A stretch of 64,000 nt of DNA, taken from positions 26,977,223 through 27,041,222 of the forward strand of contig CAIIXF020000002.1 in NCBI GenBank assembly GCA_903813345.2. The letters are read 5' to 3'. A program made the translations under genes and the position numbers. Shown in pieces: positions 36,286 to 50,000 of this stretch. The notes beneath the pieces are model-generated. The model had not been told where the DNA came from. It saw nothing but the letters and a program-made list of their open reading frames with translations, and did not search any database. Origin of the DNA: Owenia fusiformis. Taxonomy: Eukaryota; Annelida; Polychaeta; Sabellida; Oweniidae. Position 1 is the first letter of the stretch, and each line of letters starts with the position of its first letter.

Positions 36286-37130
36286 TTTCAAATGTAAGCG
36301 TGTTAACTCCTGTTTTTGCACAATATTTAGCCTTTTATAATGATAGATCTGCATGTACCTCTCAATGAGGCGATACGTTTTTAAATTTAAAGATGTAAGC
36401 TATAAACTCAAACAAAAATTCAAACCACCCGCTATATTATTTTGATTACACAAGACGAAACTTCCACTCCCGGGAAGCACGTTGGTAACACTTTGAAGGA
36501 GGATTATTGAAAAATCGTTGGAATTTTCACAAAAGGTTTCACCCAATTTTGTTGCTTTGTTTAAGCCTCGACTAATATCATACTCAAATCCGATACCGAA
36601 CGACGTCAAGTATTAACAATACACTTTTCGTACATCTCGCTCAAGGCAAGGTTCTGTGATCCAGCAATGTGCATTGGTGTTAAAACACGAATATACCATG
36701 AGCACATGCTTTGAGGATCCGCGTTGTTTGAACCTACCGCCGAGCACACTTATAGATTAAGACCCGTTACACAGTCATGATACCGCCTAGCAAGCTCATT
36801 GCATCATCGGGTCTGCTTTACCCCCGTGAATGTGCATTCCGAAAGAAAAAATTCACAAATATCAACACATTTCATTGAGTAGGATATTACATTCGAAATC
36901 ATAACTTTCAAAATATTTGTTTTAACCAAGAATTATAAGAACTTGAAACATGTTGTTAGTTTTACAAACTGCATATCCTCATTTACGTTCTTTGACAAGG
37001 ATGAATCCATTTGAAAACATGGATTTTCTTGATTATTCTTCAAAACTACCCTTGAAATATAAGTATGTATCTGTGAAAATAGGACCGTGGGTACTGGGCT
37101 CACATGGTGTTGCTCAAAAAACGGATATAA
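36286..37130. other. Unassigned DNA, slightly less AT-rich
   Basis: A minus-strand 69-codon frame (36400-36609, MTSFGIGFEYDISRGLNK...) has balanced composition but no family or splice support. Nothing else recognised. Confidence 0.3.
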
Positions 37131-38155
37131 TTTTTTGCCGATTTTTTGTAACAAAATTATTTCATACAGCTACTCTTTACAAAGACATGGCTTTTCCGAT
37201 GCAGGACACCTGAAATTGTTTGTAAAGCTTAGAAATGGGCCAAAAGTGAATTTTGCGAGACAACAATGGCGACCATTTTGAAAATAGGCGAGATTTTGAA
37301 CCAGGAGGGGAGTTTTTTGTATTGATGTTGAATAAAAATAACTTAAAACTGGAATCCTATCGACAGAGGTTTTAATGCAAATGGTCCAAAAGAGGATACC
37401 GTGAGACAGATGGACAAATCTATGTTAAAGACCAAAATTGGGTATAAAAGGCAGATGGAACGGCCCACAACAGCCAAATATGGCAGTTAAAATGACCAGT
37501 TTAAACAAAATGAGAAATTTTTCAAACTTTTTGCAATAGCAAGATAATTATGATGTGTTATTAGTTCTTATTGTTACAGTGGTTCAAATCAGATTCCTAA
37601 AATGTTATTTAGTGTTTGTGAAATAAGACAATTAATTTTTGTAAATATGCTCTTTAGCATAACTGAAACTTTAAATTTCAGCCAATGAGCATCTCTTATC
37701 TGTCTAAAAGTAAACAAAGATAGCATAAAGCTGTAGCAGACCATGTGGTTCTGTATCTGCTGGACATTTAAACTGACCACATTAGCACTGATTGGCTGAG
37801 CTGTGACAGCTTAATTAATAGCTTCACCCTGGGTGTCTACTTAACAGAAATTTAGGCCTTTAACTAAAATGGCTGAAAATAAAAAATAAAAATACCATTT
37901 TTTGCCGATTTTTTGTAACAAAATTATTACATACAACTACTCTTAACAGTGACATGGCTTTTTACAATGCAAAACACCTGAAATTCTTTGTAATGCTAGG
38001 AAATGGGCCAAAAGTGAATTTTGCGAGACAAAAATAGCGACCATTTTGAAAATAGGCGAGCTTTTGAACCAGGAGTCACAGGGGAGTTTTCTGTATTGAT
38101 GTTGAACAAAAATAATTTAAAACGGGAATCCTATCGACAGAGATTTTATAAAATG
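37131..38155 (+). repeat. Direct repeat pair of ~255 bp about 770 bp apart
   Basis: 37131-37380 and 37898-38155 share TTTTTTGCCGATTTTTTG, GAAATGGGCCAAAAGTG, TTTTGAAAATAGGCGAG and CTATCGACAGAG. Frames in both are repeat by-products. Confidence 0.75.
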
Positions 38156-38164
38156 CCACTATTG

Positions 38165-38222
38165 TTGACGGACGCATGCACGCACGCATATACGCACGCA
38201 CGGACAGACAGACGGACAAGTG
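38165..38222 (+). repeat. Low-complexity ACGC / GACA run
   Basis: Short tetranucleotide-like run GCACGCACGCAT then CGGACAGACAGACGGACA at the end of the second direct repeat; such runs often close non-autonomous elements. Confidence 0.6.
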
Positions 38223-38599
38223 AGTGATTGCAGAAAGTCACCATGTGAGCTAGTAATTTGATATAAATGCATATCGTGTATGATATAATCTTCTATTTTA
38301 ATAGAAACATGGGCAACTGCCACTTCAAAGGTAACACAGGGTGATATTCTAAAATTCTGAGATATGTCAGTATCTCCATTTAAATAATGTAGACATCTTG
38401 GCTTGTTTATTTACTTATGCTAATGTACTGATGCCTATGGGAGATATTCATCATGTCACATGGTCACTCCGGTCTAGCAGTCAGTTTTTTTTGTTTGTTT
38501 TTTATATATGTGATTTATTTCATAGTAAAATAGAATTATTACATACACATGTTGCGGCTTTGCAATGGAGCATTATAAGCCACAATTGAATAATAACAA

Positions 38600-39265
38600 G
38601 ATTTAAAAAAGAAAGTATGACAATGGATTTGCAATAAACAAAAGAATTATTGTGTACAAAATTATACAGTTGGTGGTGGAAGAAATACTTACGCGCTTGC
38701 ACACCTTTGAATAAAAGCTGAGGTGAGCCTTAAAATTTAAATATTAACTTCTTTTGGCAGACTTCTGTCTCCATACAAAAACAATGATAATTTGTCTTGC
38801 TGGTTTTTAAATGCTTGGTAATTAAAATTTAGAAGAGTAAGTGCATCCTCTAAATCTTTAAGATATTGTGATCTAAGGTTACAAGAGAACATGACATGAA
38901 TGGATGTTTCATTGCTATACCCACATTTGCATGTAGGGGATGGTACATTAGTAAAATTGTGGGCGTAAAAATGGGACTGGAAGATCAGATCACAGCGCAC
39001 CTTGTTCAGAGAAATTTCTTGGCTCCTTGTCAAGGAGATCTCTGAGGAATTAATGATATAAGTAGTCATTAATTTTTTCTTTACATTCGATTTTTAAAAT
39101 ATTAAGATTTGGTGATTCTTTAGTTTCGGGTGGGAGAGACTCCCAGTCAATGATGGATTTAAATATGCATGATCTGTTTGAAAATGTTGAGGATTTGATT
39201 GGAATTTGGTAGTCACGGCTTCTTCGTGTTATTGATGGAAGATTTCTAGCAGTCAGTCAGTCTCT
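38600..39265 (-). mobile_element. LINE 3' fragment (C-terminal zinc-knuckle region)
   Basis: The minus strand reads RNLPSITRRSRDYQIPIK, WESLPPETKESPN and, in a second frame segment (38737-39069), LNKVRCDLIFQSHFYAHNF with CKCGYSNETSIHVMFSC. These match the end of non-LTR retrotransposon ORF2 proteins and align with the LINE at 51630-53682 (LNKIRVNRYFKSDLFDHNF, CDCGARETAQHKLLSC). It is truncated upstream and frame-broken; a degenerate copy. Confidence 0.75.
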
Positions 39266-39599
39266 TAGCAGCTTACATGTAGTATTAGACAGTAATATGC
39301 GCTAGCTTTTATCGCACCCTTCCTCCACTTTGGTCTTAGTTGCATTTGAGGGTTATTTTTTTATTTACCGTTTTTCTCGTTTTAATTTGATAGTTAACTT
39401 AGGTTTTAGTTTAGTTTGTGTTATGTACTTTAGTTGCATAGTGGAAGGTGTTGTTTTCAGGTTTTAATTATGTTGGGTTATGTTGTTATGTAATGTTGTG
39501 AAATGTAGCGTAATCTTATGTAATATTATGTATTATTCCATAGTTAGCATTATATTCATAGGATAACATGTGAAAATAAAAACGGTATTTTTGTAATCA

Positions 39600-39893
39600 G
39601 TGGTAAAATATGATATTTTTGACAAATTTTCACTTAACCATAGCATACGGTTTTTTAGCCATGACATACGGCGCCGTATGCGATGGTTTATGGATTTTTG
39701 CTACTTTAGACTCAAAACGAGGCTAAGTGTCAACATCGCCGGATCGTTTGGAAAATTCGAATTAAATCACTTAATTTCCGACGATTCTGATGATGACTTT
39801 AACTATGGAATAAAAATAACATCCTCTATTTGTCCCCGGGAAAAATCGTATTGGAACGTATTAAACTATTTTTGGTTTCTCTGTTATTTTTAA
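39600..39893 (+). other. Unrecognised 97-codon open frame
   Basis: Reads FRLKTRLSVNIAGSFGKF and ISDDSDDDFNYG; mixed composition looks more coding than its surroundings, but there is no family, signal or splice pairing. Could be chance or a decayed gene. Confidence 0.2.
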
Positions 39894-40189
39894 CCTTGGC
39901 CAATTGATAAAAGCATTATCCAAATGTAACATTTTAGAGGAATGTATTATGGAATAAATAGGTTCTTTCTATATATGGTATATTTTTTATGATGCAATAC
40001 ATTTATTCGGCTCCAAAAACTGGTTTATTTGTTTATATTATTTAATATAACTTTTTACTCTGTTTCTGTACTTTAATCCACAAAAATGCATTTTGTTATT
40101 ATGTTATTTGATAACATTTCACTGTGTAACATGTCACGAGACCTTCATGAATTCTAAAAATCAATTGATGTCATGCACAAGTTATCAGC

Positions 40190-40690
40190 TCTAGAAATTC
40201 ATACCATGTACCCTGTGTGAAAATTTGAAGTAAATCTGTCAAGTGGTTTTCCTGGAATCACGATGACAAGATTTATCCAAAAACTTCCAAGATGGCCGCC
40301 AGAATGCAAGATGGCCGCCAAAAAGTTAATCACCTCTAGACTTTCTTACCCCCTAACATGTGTGGAAATTTAAAGTAAATCTGTTTGGTTTTCCTGTGAT
40401 GACAAGATCCATCTTAAAACTTCCAAGATGGCCGTCACAATGCAAGATGGCTGCCGAAAAACTAATGAGGTCTAGGACTTCTTACCATAGAACATGTGTG
40501 TAGTTCATCTGTTACGTGTTTTTCTGGAATCGCGATGCCAAGATTTATCTAAAAAAAATCCAACATGGCCGCCAGAATGCAAGATGGCTGGCGGAAAGTT
40601 AATCAGCTCTAGAACTACTTACCATGTAACATGTGTGAAAATTTGAAGTAAATCCACCTTGTGGTTTTCCTGGAATTGAGAGAACAAGAA
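40190..40690 (+). repeat. Minisatellite, ~3 units of ~165 bp containing AAGATGGCCGCC
   Basis: Each unit has GTGTGAAAATTTGAAGTAAA, TGGTTTTCCTGGAAT, ATGACAAGATTTATC, CCAAGATGGCCGCCAGAATG and a second AAGATGGC. Units differ by substitutions. Confidence 0.8.
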
Positions 40691-40859
40691 AATGAGACAT
40701 CAGAATGCCACCTTGTGTAACCCCATTTTGGTACCTTTTGCCCCTGTTTCTATCATTATAAGAGGTTTTTTTTTATCAGGGAAGTCTGTTCTTTCAAACG
40801 GTACAATCATTTTATGTTGGAAAGTACCGGACAACAAAACCCCTTTTCTAGAGCCCTTT

Positions 40860-41263
40860 TAGATCGGGGACTATTTCGCGAGCTGCAGTATAAAATCATC
40901 AATACTATTTACGCGACAAACTTGTATCTGAAAAGAGAAAAAATTAGGAAAAATGGCGCTTGTGACTTTTGTGGGTAGGAAGAAACTGTTCAGCACCACT
41001 TCTGGAATTGCAAAACGATACAATCTCTCATTAAAAACATGAAAATGTATTGGGGGTCAAAGGGTATAGAATTAAAGGAACAATACGTAATAGTGGGATA
41101 TTTTGGGAACTTACTTTTCAAAGAATTCAATTTTATAATTTTAATTTACAAGTACTATATGGATACGAAGATTTTTAGAAGAGAACCTATATCATACTTA
41201 GGGTTATGGTGTTTAAACTGCTTCTTTATTCGGTACATTAAATATTCCATAAATATCAAATAA
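40860..41263 (+). mobile_element. LINE 3' fragment of a second family (Tx1/L1-like C terminus)
   Basis: Reads FRELQYKIINTIYATN, LKREKIRKNGACDFCG, one in-frame TAG, then EETVQHHFWNCK and on to KYSINIK before a stop. The CDFC...H..WNC pattern is the C-terminal zinc motif of L1/Tx1-type ORF2. It differs from the motif of the LINE at 51.6 kb. A truncated, decayed copy. Confidence 0.65.
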
Positions 41264-42324
41264 AACAAACAATTTACCAAACCTTTACCCAATCTATCGA
41301 ATGTTTTTTTATTTTATCGAATGTAATAATCTGTACAATTTCTATTCGCTAAATCGTTTCACTTGTTCTTTGTGTTGGCATTTACATTTGATATTTATAC
41401 ACAGTGTACATGTATTTGTGTGATGCAGCGAATCTATTTGTTTCAACGCACGTATGATTTAATTAATTATTTGTACATTCGGTATTTACATTATTTATAT
41501 TCGGTAAATACCGAATGCCACATTCGATGAATTTCGTTATTATTCGATACTTTACGAGGCTTTCAGTCACGTGATATATTTGAACGATGAAGAATAGCTG
41601 CGCGGCTTGCAAATCTCGAAGTCACGTGACAAAATATCGAACAACAACGAAATTCGAATATTACTTTATTGCATTTGGTAAATAGCAAATTAGCTTTCGG
41701 TAAAATGCATCAACTATGTCATAGAAAAATAGACCATTTGGTAAATATAGGCAAACCTATTTCGTTAGGGTTCAAATAGAAATTCAATAGTGTGCCTTTA
41801 ATGTGTTACTCTTAAGGAATACCATAACAATTTACGCAAAAAAACATGTCATTTAGCGAATGAAATATGTTATTTAATGCACATGGTATTAAATGATTGG
41901 CTATTTTGAAAACTTAATTTGCTGTAACAAACATATAAACGTTTATACCGAATGGAAAAATGATTTAGCGAATATTAATATTAATATTTCCTATACAGAA
42001 TATATTTGAATTTAATGAATAAAGAAGCAAAAATAATGCCATATAGGGTATCGGGCGTATCTTTCCGAAGGCTCCAAATTGGATAATTATAATTTACTTG
42101 AAACAGCTTTCTCTGCTTTATTTTATGGCATGATTTTTCTTTACATTTATCAACCCAAAAAGCGGGTCAGTTTGTCAAATATGACAATTCTTTTAAGAAA
42201 AATGGTTAGATATGACGCATTAATGATAATGTATGTATGTAAACGCAATCCAGAAAATACTCAATGATGGCAAAGAAACAGTCTTTCTTCCATTGAACAC
42301 TCTATCTACGCACAAAAAATAATG
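41264..42324. other. AT-rich DNA with TTCG-type inverted motifs
   Basis: CGAATTTCGTTGTTGTTCG-like blocks near 41525-41560 and 41640-41660 face each other around two CACGTGA sites. No gene recognised. Confidence 0.3.
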
Positions 42325-43044
42325 TACAGGGTGGTCCAAAAAGGTGAACCCCTGCAACAGGCTATATTTTCCTTAATACTTTAATTTACTTTAATACTAA
42401 TGTATTGCCTCATATTATCACATTTTGTAGAAAAGGGTCTAAAATTTTTGTTGATGCCAACATTTATTCTCAGTCTTAAATTTTCAAGAAATTACAAGAC
42501 TTAAACGAACATGCCTGAAAATTAGATTGTGCAAAATTTTGCCAACGTAATTCATGGACATTGTTGAAACAGCTTTCAGTTAGAGATACAAGTTTAAAAC
42601 CCTTCCATATGACAAATGGACTATTATTTGAGCAGAAAACACATTTCACACTTTCATTGATCATTTTGAAGCAGTTTTAACTGTTCAACAGTTAAGGGGC
42701 ACGTTACCAACACAAATGGATAGAGGGGGGGGGGCAAAGTTGCCCCCTGGGACCAGGAGTCTGAGAAGCCCTTCATCAAATATCTTTAGAAAATCAAAAA
42801 TTGTCAGGGGAAGGGTGTTGATGGGTTGAAGAATCGCGGATGATGAAAATCACATTTTATCCATTTTCAGTAATATTTGGTTAGGGCTTATAATTTCTGC
42901 AAATTTCAAGACTAAGAAAAATGTATGGTACCAACAAAAAATTTAGACCTTCCTCTACAACATGTGAAAATATGAAAGGATTCCTGAAAGTAATAAGGGA
43001 AATATGGCTCGTTGCAGGGGTTCACTTTTTTGGACCACCCTGTA
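42325..43044. mobile_element. Tc1/mariner-type MITE, ~716 bp
   Basis: Inverted ends CAGGGTGGTCCAAAAAGG and its inverse, extended by TGAACCCCTGCAAC / GTTGCAGGGGTTCA, and flanked by TA on both sides, the target of Tc1/mariner elements. No transposase frame inside. Confidence 0.8.
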
Positions 43045-43487
43045 GATTCCTTCATTATTGATTAAGATGTTTAAGAATTAAAGCCTCGACTCGGTGCAAT
43101 TAAGAATGACCATTTTTGAAGGTGTTGCTTTCCAAAATTTGCACAAGATGCTTTGCATCGAGTGTTAGTTTTCGGAAGCAACCCCTGCACTGAATATTGG
43201 GCTTAGATTATTTTCACACATTGTAACATATTTTCTAAGATGTCACTTAAAATATATAAAATCAACAAAAGAACATATTTTCGATGAAACTTTTTGCAAG
43301 GGTCAAATTGGCAAAGCATCAATTCCAATCATCGAGTTTAGTTCTCACCATGACGACAACAATACAATGAATGCGTTTTTGGTTATTCCATGCACTGCTG
43401 TTATGTGAAATACTGTGTTCGTATTGGCTAGATTCCGACACACTTTGAAGCACCCCACCTAGCTATGTGTGAATTTACTCTGTGTGA
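43045..43487. other. Unassigned DNA upstream of the two-exon fragment
   Basis: No exon, repeat or element ends recognised. Confidence 0.3.
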
Positions 43488-43863
43488 ATCACCCTTTTCA
43501 ATCACACATACAGTCTCAAACCAGGTGAGAATATGAAAGACGATGAATTAAAAGAGTATTGTCGCGTGGAACTAATAGAGCGAGACCAGCCGGACCATAT
43601 CTTCATCATGGATGCTTTCCCGCGTATTGGAGTTAGGAAGAAGGTCAATGTTATTTATTTGGATCTCGAATGTAATGCACTTTCATGTATAGATTATTAT
43701 TAAATTTTCCTCACAATTCGTATCTAGGTTTTGCTCATGTACTCATGTACAATTTTAGTATTATTTTTAATTTCAAAATTGTTTTACATTTTCTTTCCAG
43801 GTATCTAAGCCTAAATTGAGGGAGATATGTCAGAAGTTGATTTTGGAACAAATTGATGGTAAA
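43488..43863 (+). CDS. Unrecognised two-exon gene fragment
   Basis: An open frame from 43488 includes a Met at 43533 and reads MKDDELKEYCRVELIERD then DAFPRIGVRKK. A possible donor after RKK (GTCAAT at 43642, weak) pairs with a strong acceptor, TTTTCTTTCCAG at 43800, keeping frame into VSKPKLREICQKLILEQIDG, which ends in a stop (GGTAAATAG) or a GTAAAT donor. Charged, helix-prone, no signal peptide or membrane segment. Acidic and basic residue mix and codon use look coding, unlike the surrounding AT-rich repeats. The frame also continues unspliced to a stop near 43704. No family is recognised; it may be part of a larger gene, a retrocopy remnant, or chance. Confidence 0.35.
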
Positions 43864-46074
43864 TAGAGATTCACAAAACGTCCATTAATGTTACAAGAAA
43901 ATCTGTTACTGGACAGAATATAGCTGTAATGCCATGATGTCCTGGATATCCTCGAGGTAATAAAGTAAAGCCAATAGATCTATGGTTACATTAGATTGTA
44001 TTGAACTTGATAGTAATAAAAGGCTGGGGTGAATCTAGAATGAAAAAGCCTCTTCGAATTTTAAAAGATGAAATGACTGTAAGTGTATACAGACTAAAAA
44101 ATATATGTTAAACAAATGTTTGAAGATCACCTAGGAGAAAGAAAGTCAATAGCTAAGAATAACATTCGATAAAATTACACTAAAAATGTCAAGACTTGAA
44201 ATGCCATCGTGAGAAGGCATGGCTCTTTTTTAGTTCTTTTCGAGTTAGAAAACAGAAACCCCGGGACAGAAAGATTTGATGAGTTTCACAATGTGAAAAT
44301 GTCAGCCCTTGTATGTATTAATAATGCTGTGACTCGATTTTCGAAATTTTGTTTGAAGATTCTGTCTTATTGTATTTAAGAAAACGTGATTTTGTTTAAA
44401 ATAAACATTCTTAAAATGTTGATCTGTTTACTTTTGCAAGTGTACAATAAATATATATTAAGCGTATATTTGACTAAATTTAGGATTTTGAAATTGTCCA
44501 TTTACAACTTGTTGTTTATTATTGAAAATTAATACTTTGGAACTAATAAAAGCCAACGTTTATCCTCTTTTAAAATAACAAAGCGTACTATTAACCAAAA
44601 AATAATATTTAAAGCTGGACATAAATCTAGGATCGAAAATTATTTTGTTGATTTCAGATGTCATGCAGGCATCATATTAGGACGGTTAATACCATATCGC
44701 ATGATCATTGACCCCCGTTTGAACCGCATGTACACTCCCCACGATGAATTTGGAAATACCCATTGCACTTTAAACCCCTGTTTCGTATATTACAGCTTTG
44801 TCTGTTTAAATTGTGCTACACCTCACACTGACAGAGTGACGAATTATAAAGCAAAACAATGAGATTATTGACAATTTATCAATGATCTTGAGCATTTTGC
44901 AGAAAGATTCTGATATTTGATTTAAAAATGATCAAAAAATTTACCAAATAAGCATAGTTCCGATTGTACTAGATTATTCCTCTCAGACATATGTATGATA
45001 ACTGGAAGTCGCCAGAACAACAAAGGTTGTCTCTGTATGAATCTTAACGTTTTTTCAAGTAAAATGATTTTATCAGAATATTATAGTAATACTAATTGGC
45101 CATTTTATTCAATTCATAATATTAAATTTTCTGTGAAAAGTTTCGAATTCATAATAACGCAACGTATCTTTTAGAATCAAAATATTATAATGAAGCATAT
45201 TTTTAAAAGAGTGTGAGTTGTTTGTCGAACAAAATGAGGACGTTTTTTCATGCATTTTGCTTAAAGATCAATACTCAATACACTAAAACATTTTGTTGAC
45301 TATAAAATTGCACAACAAAATCCAAAAATGTATTTCTCATTTTCAAGGATTATTTTAATTTTCAAGGGGCTGGGAATCATTGAAAATCAACGATTTTAAA
45401 TGTAAATGCATGTAAATGCTGTTTTAAATAGGTTCCAGGTATGCCAATAATTTCTCACATTTTGTAAACTGTACATATTTCTCTTTGGGGAATTTTTATA
45501 ATCAAATGGTACAGTTTCAAGCAGCTTTTGAGATAACAGGAAAGTTAATCTTTAAAGGTGCAACAATTGCAGGGGAGCCATTCAATGATTATCGACCAGT
45601 GTCAAAATATATCAAGTTTGGATATTTCATCAACAATCAAGACTAACATATATATTTATTATCTACAATGAAACCCCCTCGATGAACATTAATTCAGCTG
45701 ATATTCCTCTTGAAACGTGGTGAATCTAACAAATCTATAAGTGGGACTCCCTTTATAGAAGCTTTGAACTGAATTTACACTTCTTAATGCTGATATTGAT
45801 AGTTTATCCATACATTTTAAGAAAATAGGTATGTCAAAAAGGATGTCAAGCCAAATATTCGCCTGATAGCTCAGAAAAATAAAAAGGAGTGGTATCGATA
45901 TGGAGAACTTTTTGAACACAAGTTTCTCTTAAACCAGTCATGAAAAAAGTTTAAAAATTTAACACATCGTCAATTTAATGCATGGTCATCTTTTGAATGG
46001 TACCAATATAATTTGAAATACATAAATATACTTTCATCTATTGTTTTAGAAAACACATCAAACACTTGTTTTGT

Positions 46075-47015
46075 TCTTGGTATCATGTTTCCAGAGTGAA
46101 ATAAAGCATCTTTCCGAACCTCATTGGAACAAAACGACATAAACACAACATGTTAAGGTCTCTCAATATTGTAATTGTACAAAGGAAATTTTGATTGATT
46201 TTAAAAAAGTATCTTGTTAATGAAATAAAAGGTTTATCTCAAGTTGATTTTTATGTATTTTGGGGGGATTTTGTTTTAATTTTTTGAATACTTTTTTAAA
46301 AATCAACCAAAAATTCCTTTGTGTCTCTTCCCTTGATCTGCTCAGTTGCTAATTGGACAAAACAAATACAATTTGTGTTGGTGTACATGTAATTGATTTA
46401 TTCAATATTACATAATAATATCAATTAGCAAGTTGGGTAGTCCATATCTGAAGGGAGGTGGAGGGGAATGGGTGGCAACAATAAATGTATATAATAGTCC
46501 ACAATTCCAATAATAAGTATAATACAGTCCATATAATAATATATACTGATAATAATAAAATGATAATAGTTACTTATAATGAAAATAATATTACTGATCA
46601 CAAGTTAAAATATCTGAGACCAGCTATGTGCTAGCATAGACTGATAGAATACAACTGCCCCACGTTGACCAGTGCCTGGGTCTTTGACAGCAGACAACCA
46701 CGTGACCATCATTTCAACCTACTTAATATTTATGAATGTAAGAAAGCAACGATACAGTCGTCCCACAAAGACTTTTATGATGCATAAAAAATATTTGTGT
46801 CTCTTCCCTTGATCTGCTCAGTTGCTAATTGGACAAACAAATACAATTTGTGTTGGTGTACATGTAATTGATTTATTTAATATTACAAAATAATATCAAT
46901 TAGCAAGTTGGGTAGTCCTCCTTTGTATAACTATAATATTGAGAGGTCTGAAAACATGTTGTTTATGCTATTTTGTTCCAACAAGGTTCGGAAAAACATT
47001 TTATTTCATTCTCAA
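46075..47015. repeat. Nested inverted and direct repeats
   Basis: Outer inverted pair: 46075-46195 against 46915-47012 (GAACCTCATTGGAACAAAA / TTTTGTTCCAACAAGGTTC). Inner direct pair: 46318-46442 and 46796-46917 (CTCTTCCCTTGATCTGCTC, GTGTTGGTGTACATGTAATTG). It suggests a foldback element with a later internal duplication. Confidence 0.7.
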
Positions 47016-47079
47016 GAATGGGTAGAAAGGAAAATATTAACACAAGACATTAACATGACAAAATGTCACCACCTAAAAC

Positions 47080-50000
47080 AATTTGGTCAATTTAAAGCAA
47101 GTTGGAAAATACCTTTTGACCTTAAGAAGGTTTGATTTGAACTTCTTAGAACATGTAGATGATTTTGAAAAAAAAATTCGTCAATTTGAAGCAAGTTGAA
47201 AAAATACCTCTTTGACTTTTTTTGACATTGAGAAGGTCATGGAAGGTCAAATGTCAAATGTAAAGTCAGATTTGAACTTTTGAGAACATGTAGATGATTT
47301 TGAAAAAAAAATTAAGTAAATTTGAAGCAAGTTGAAAAAAGACCTTTTTGACCTTGAAAAGGTCATTGAAGGTCAAATGTCAAATCTACAGTCAGATTTG
47401 AACTTCTGAGAACATGTAGATGATTTTGAAAAAAAATTAGTCAACTTGAAGCAAGTTGAAAAAAGATCTTTTTGACCTTGATAAGGTCATTGAAGGTCAA
47501 ATGTCAAATCTAAAGTCAGATTTGAACTTCTGAGAACTTGTAAAAGTCAAATTTGAACTTCTGAAAAGATGTAGATGATTTTGAAAAAAAAAATTAGTCA
47601 ATTTGAAGCAAGTTGAAAACAGACCTTCTTGACCTTTTTTGACCTTGAGAAGGTCATTAAAGGTCAAATGTCAAATCTAAAGTCAGATTTGAATTTCTGA
47701 GAACATGTAGATGATTTTGAAAAAAAAATTAGTCAATTTGAAGCAAGTTGAAAAAATACCTTTTTGACCTTTTTTGACCTTGAGAAGGTCATTGGAGGTC
47801 AAATCTAAAGTCAAATCTAAAGTCATATTTGAATTTCTGAGAACATGTAGATGATTTTGAAAAAAAAATTTAGTTAATTTGAAGCAAGATGAAAAAAGAC
47901 CTTTTTGACCTTTTTTGACATTGAGAAGGTCATTGAAGGTCAAATGTCAAATCTAAAGTCAGATTTGAATTTCTGAGAACATGTAGATGATTTTGAAAAA
48001 AAAATTTAGTCAATTTGAAGCAAGTTGAAAAAAGACCTTTTTGACCTTTTTTGACTTTGAGAAGGTCATTGAAGGTCAAATGTCAAATCTTAAGTCAAAT
48101 CTAAAGTCAGATTTGAATTTCTGAGAACACGGAGATGATTTTTTAAAAAAATTTTAGTCAATTTGAAGCAAGTTGAAAACAGACCTTTTTTGACCTTGAG
48201 AAGGTCATTGAAGGTCAAATGTCAAATCTAAAGTCAGATTTGAATTTCTGAGAACATGTAGATGATTTTGAAAAAAAATTAGTCAACTTGAAGCAAGTTG
48301 AAAAAAGATCTTTTTGACCTTGATAAGGTCATTGAAGGTCAAATGTCAAATCTAAAGTCAGATTTGAACTTCTGAGAACTTGTAAAAGTCAAATTTGAAC
48401 TTCTGAAAAGATGTAGATGATTTTGAAAATGAAATTTAGTCAATTTGAAGCAAGTTGAAAACAGACCTTCTTGACCTTTTTTGACCTTGAGAAGGTCATT
48501 AAAGGTCAAATGTCAAATCTAAAGTCAGATTTGAATTTCTGAGAACATGTAGATGATTTTGAAAAAAAAATTAGTCAATTTGAAGCAAGTTGAAAAAATA
48601 CCTTTCTGACCTTTTTTGACCTTGAGAAGGTCATTGAAGGTCAAATCTAAAGTCAAATCTAAAGTCATATTTGAATTTCTGAGAACATGTAGATGATTTT
48701 GAAAAAAAAATTTAGTAAATTTGAAGCAAGATGAAAAAAGACCTTTTTGACCTTTTTTGACATTGAGAAGGTCATTGAAGGTCAAATGTCAAATCTAAAG
48801 TCAGATTTGAATTTCTGAGAACATGTAGATGATTTTGAAAAAAAAATTTAGTCAATTTGAAGCAAGTTGAAAAAAGACCTTTTTGACCTTTTTTTGACTT
48901 TGAGAAGGTCATTGAAGGTCAAATGTCAAATCTTAAGTCAAATCTAAAGTCAGATTTGAATTTCTGAGAACACGGAGATGATTTTTTAAAAAAATTTTAG
49001 TCAATTTGAAGCAAGTTGAAAACAGACCTTTTTTGACCTTGAGAAGGTCATTGAAGGTCAAATGTCAAATCTAAAGTCAGATTTGAATTTCTGAGAACAT
49101 GTAGATGATTTTGAAAAAAAAAATTAGTCAATTTGAAGCAAAGTTGAAAAAAGACCTTTTTGACCTTTTTTGACTTTGAGAAGGTCATTGAAGGTCAAAT
49201 GTCAAATCTTAAGTCAAATCTAAAGTCAGATTTGAATTTCTGAGAACACGTAGATGATTTTGAAAAAAAATTTTAGTCAATTTGAAGCAAGTTGAAAACA
49301 GACCTTTTTGACCTTTTTTGACTTTGAGAAGGTCATTGAAGGTCAAATGTCAAATCTTAAGTCAAATCTAAAGTCAGATTTGAATTTCTGAGAACACGTA
49401 GATGATTTTTAAAAAAAATTAGTCAATTTGAAGCAAGTTGAAAACAGACCTTTTTTTACCTTGAGAAGGTCATTGAAGGTCAAATGTCAAATCTAAAGTC
49501 AGATTTGAATTTCTGAGAACATGTAGATGATTTTGGAAAAAAAATTAGTCAATTTGAAGCAAAGTTGAAAAAAGACCTTTTTGACCTTTTTTGACTTTGA
49601 GATGGTCATTGAAGGTCAAATGTCAAATCTTAAGTCAAATCTAAAGTCAGATTTGAATTTCTGAGAACACGTAGATGATTTTGAAAAAAAATTTTAGTCA
49701 ATTTGAAGCAAGTTGAAAACAGACCTTTTTGACCTTTTTTGACCTTGAGAAGGTCATTGAAGGTCAAATGTCAAATCTTAAGTCAGATTTGAAGGTCAAA
49801 TGTCAAATCTAAAGTCAAATCTAAAGTCAGATTTGAATTTCTGAGAACATGTAGATGATTTTGAAAAAAAATTTAGTCAATGTGAAGCAAGTTGAAAAAA
49901 GACCTTTTTGACCTTGAGAAGGTCATTGAAGGTCAAATCTAAAGTCAGATTTGAACTTCTGAGAACATGTAGATGGTTTAGAAAAAAAAAATTAGTTAAT

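Noticed and set aside
46318-46917. The 122-bp direct repeats as long terminal repeats of a retroelement
   Set aside because: Too short, only ~350 bp between them, no retroelement coding or primer site, and they sit inside an inverted-repeat structure.
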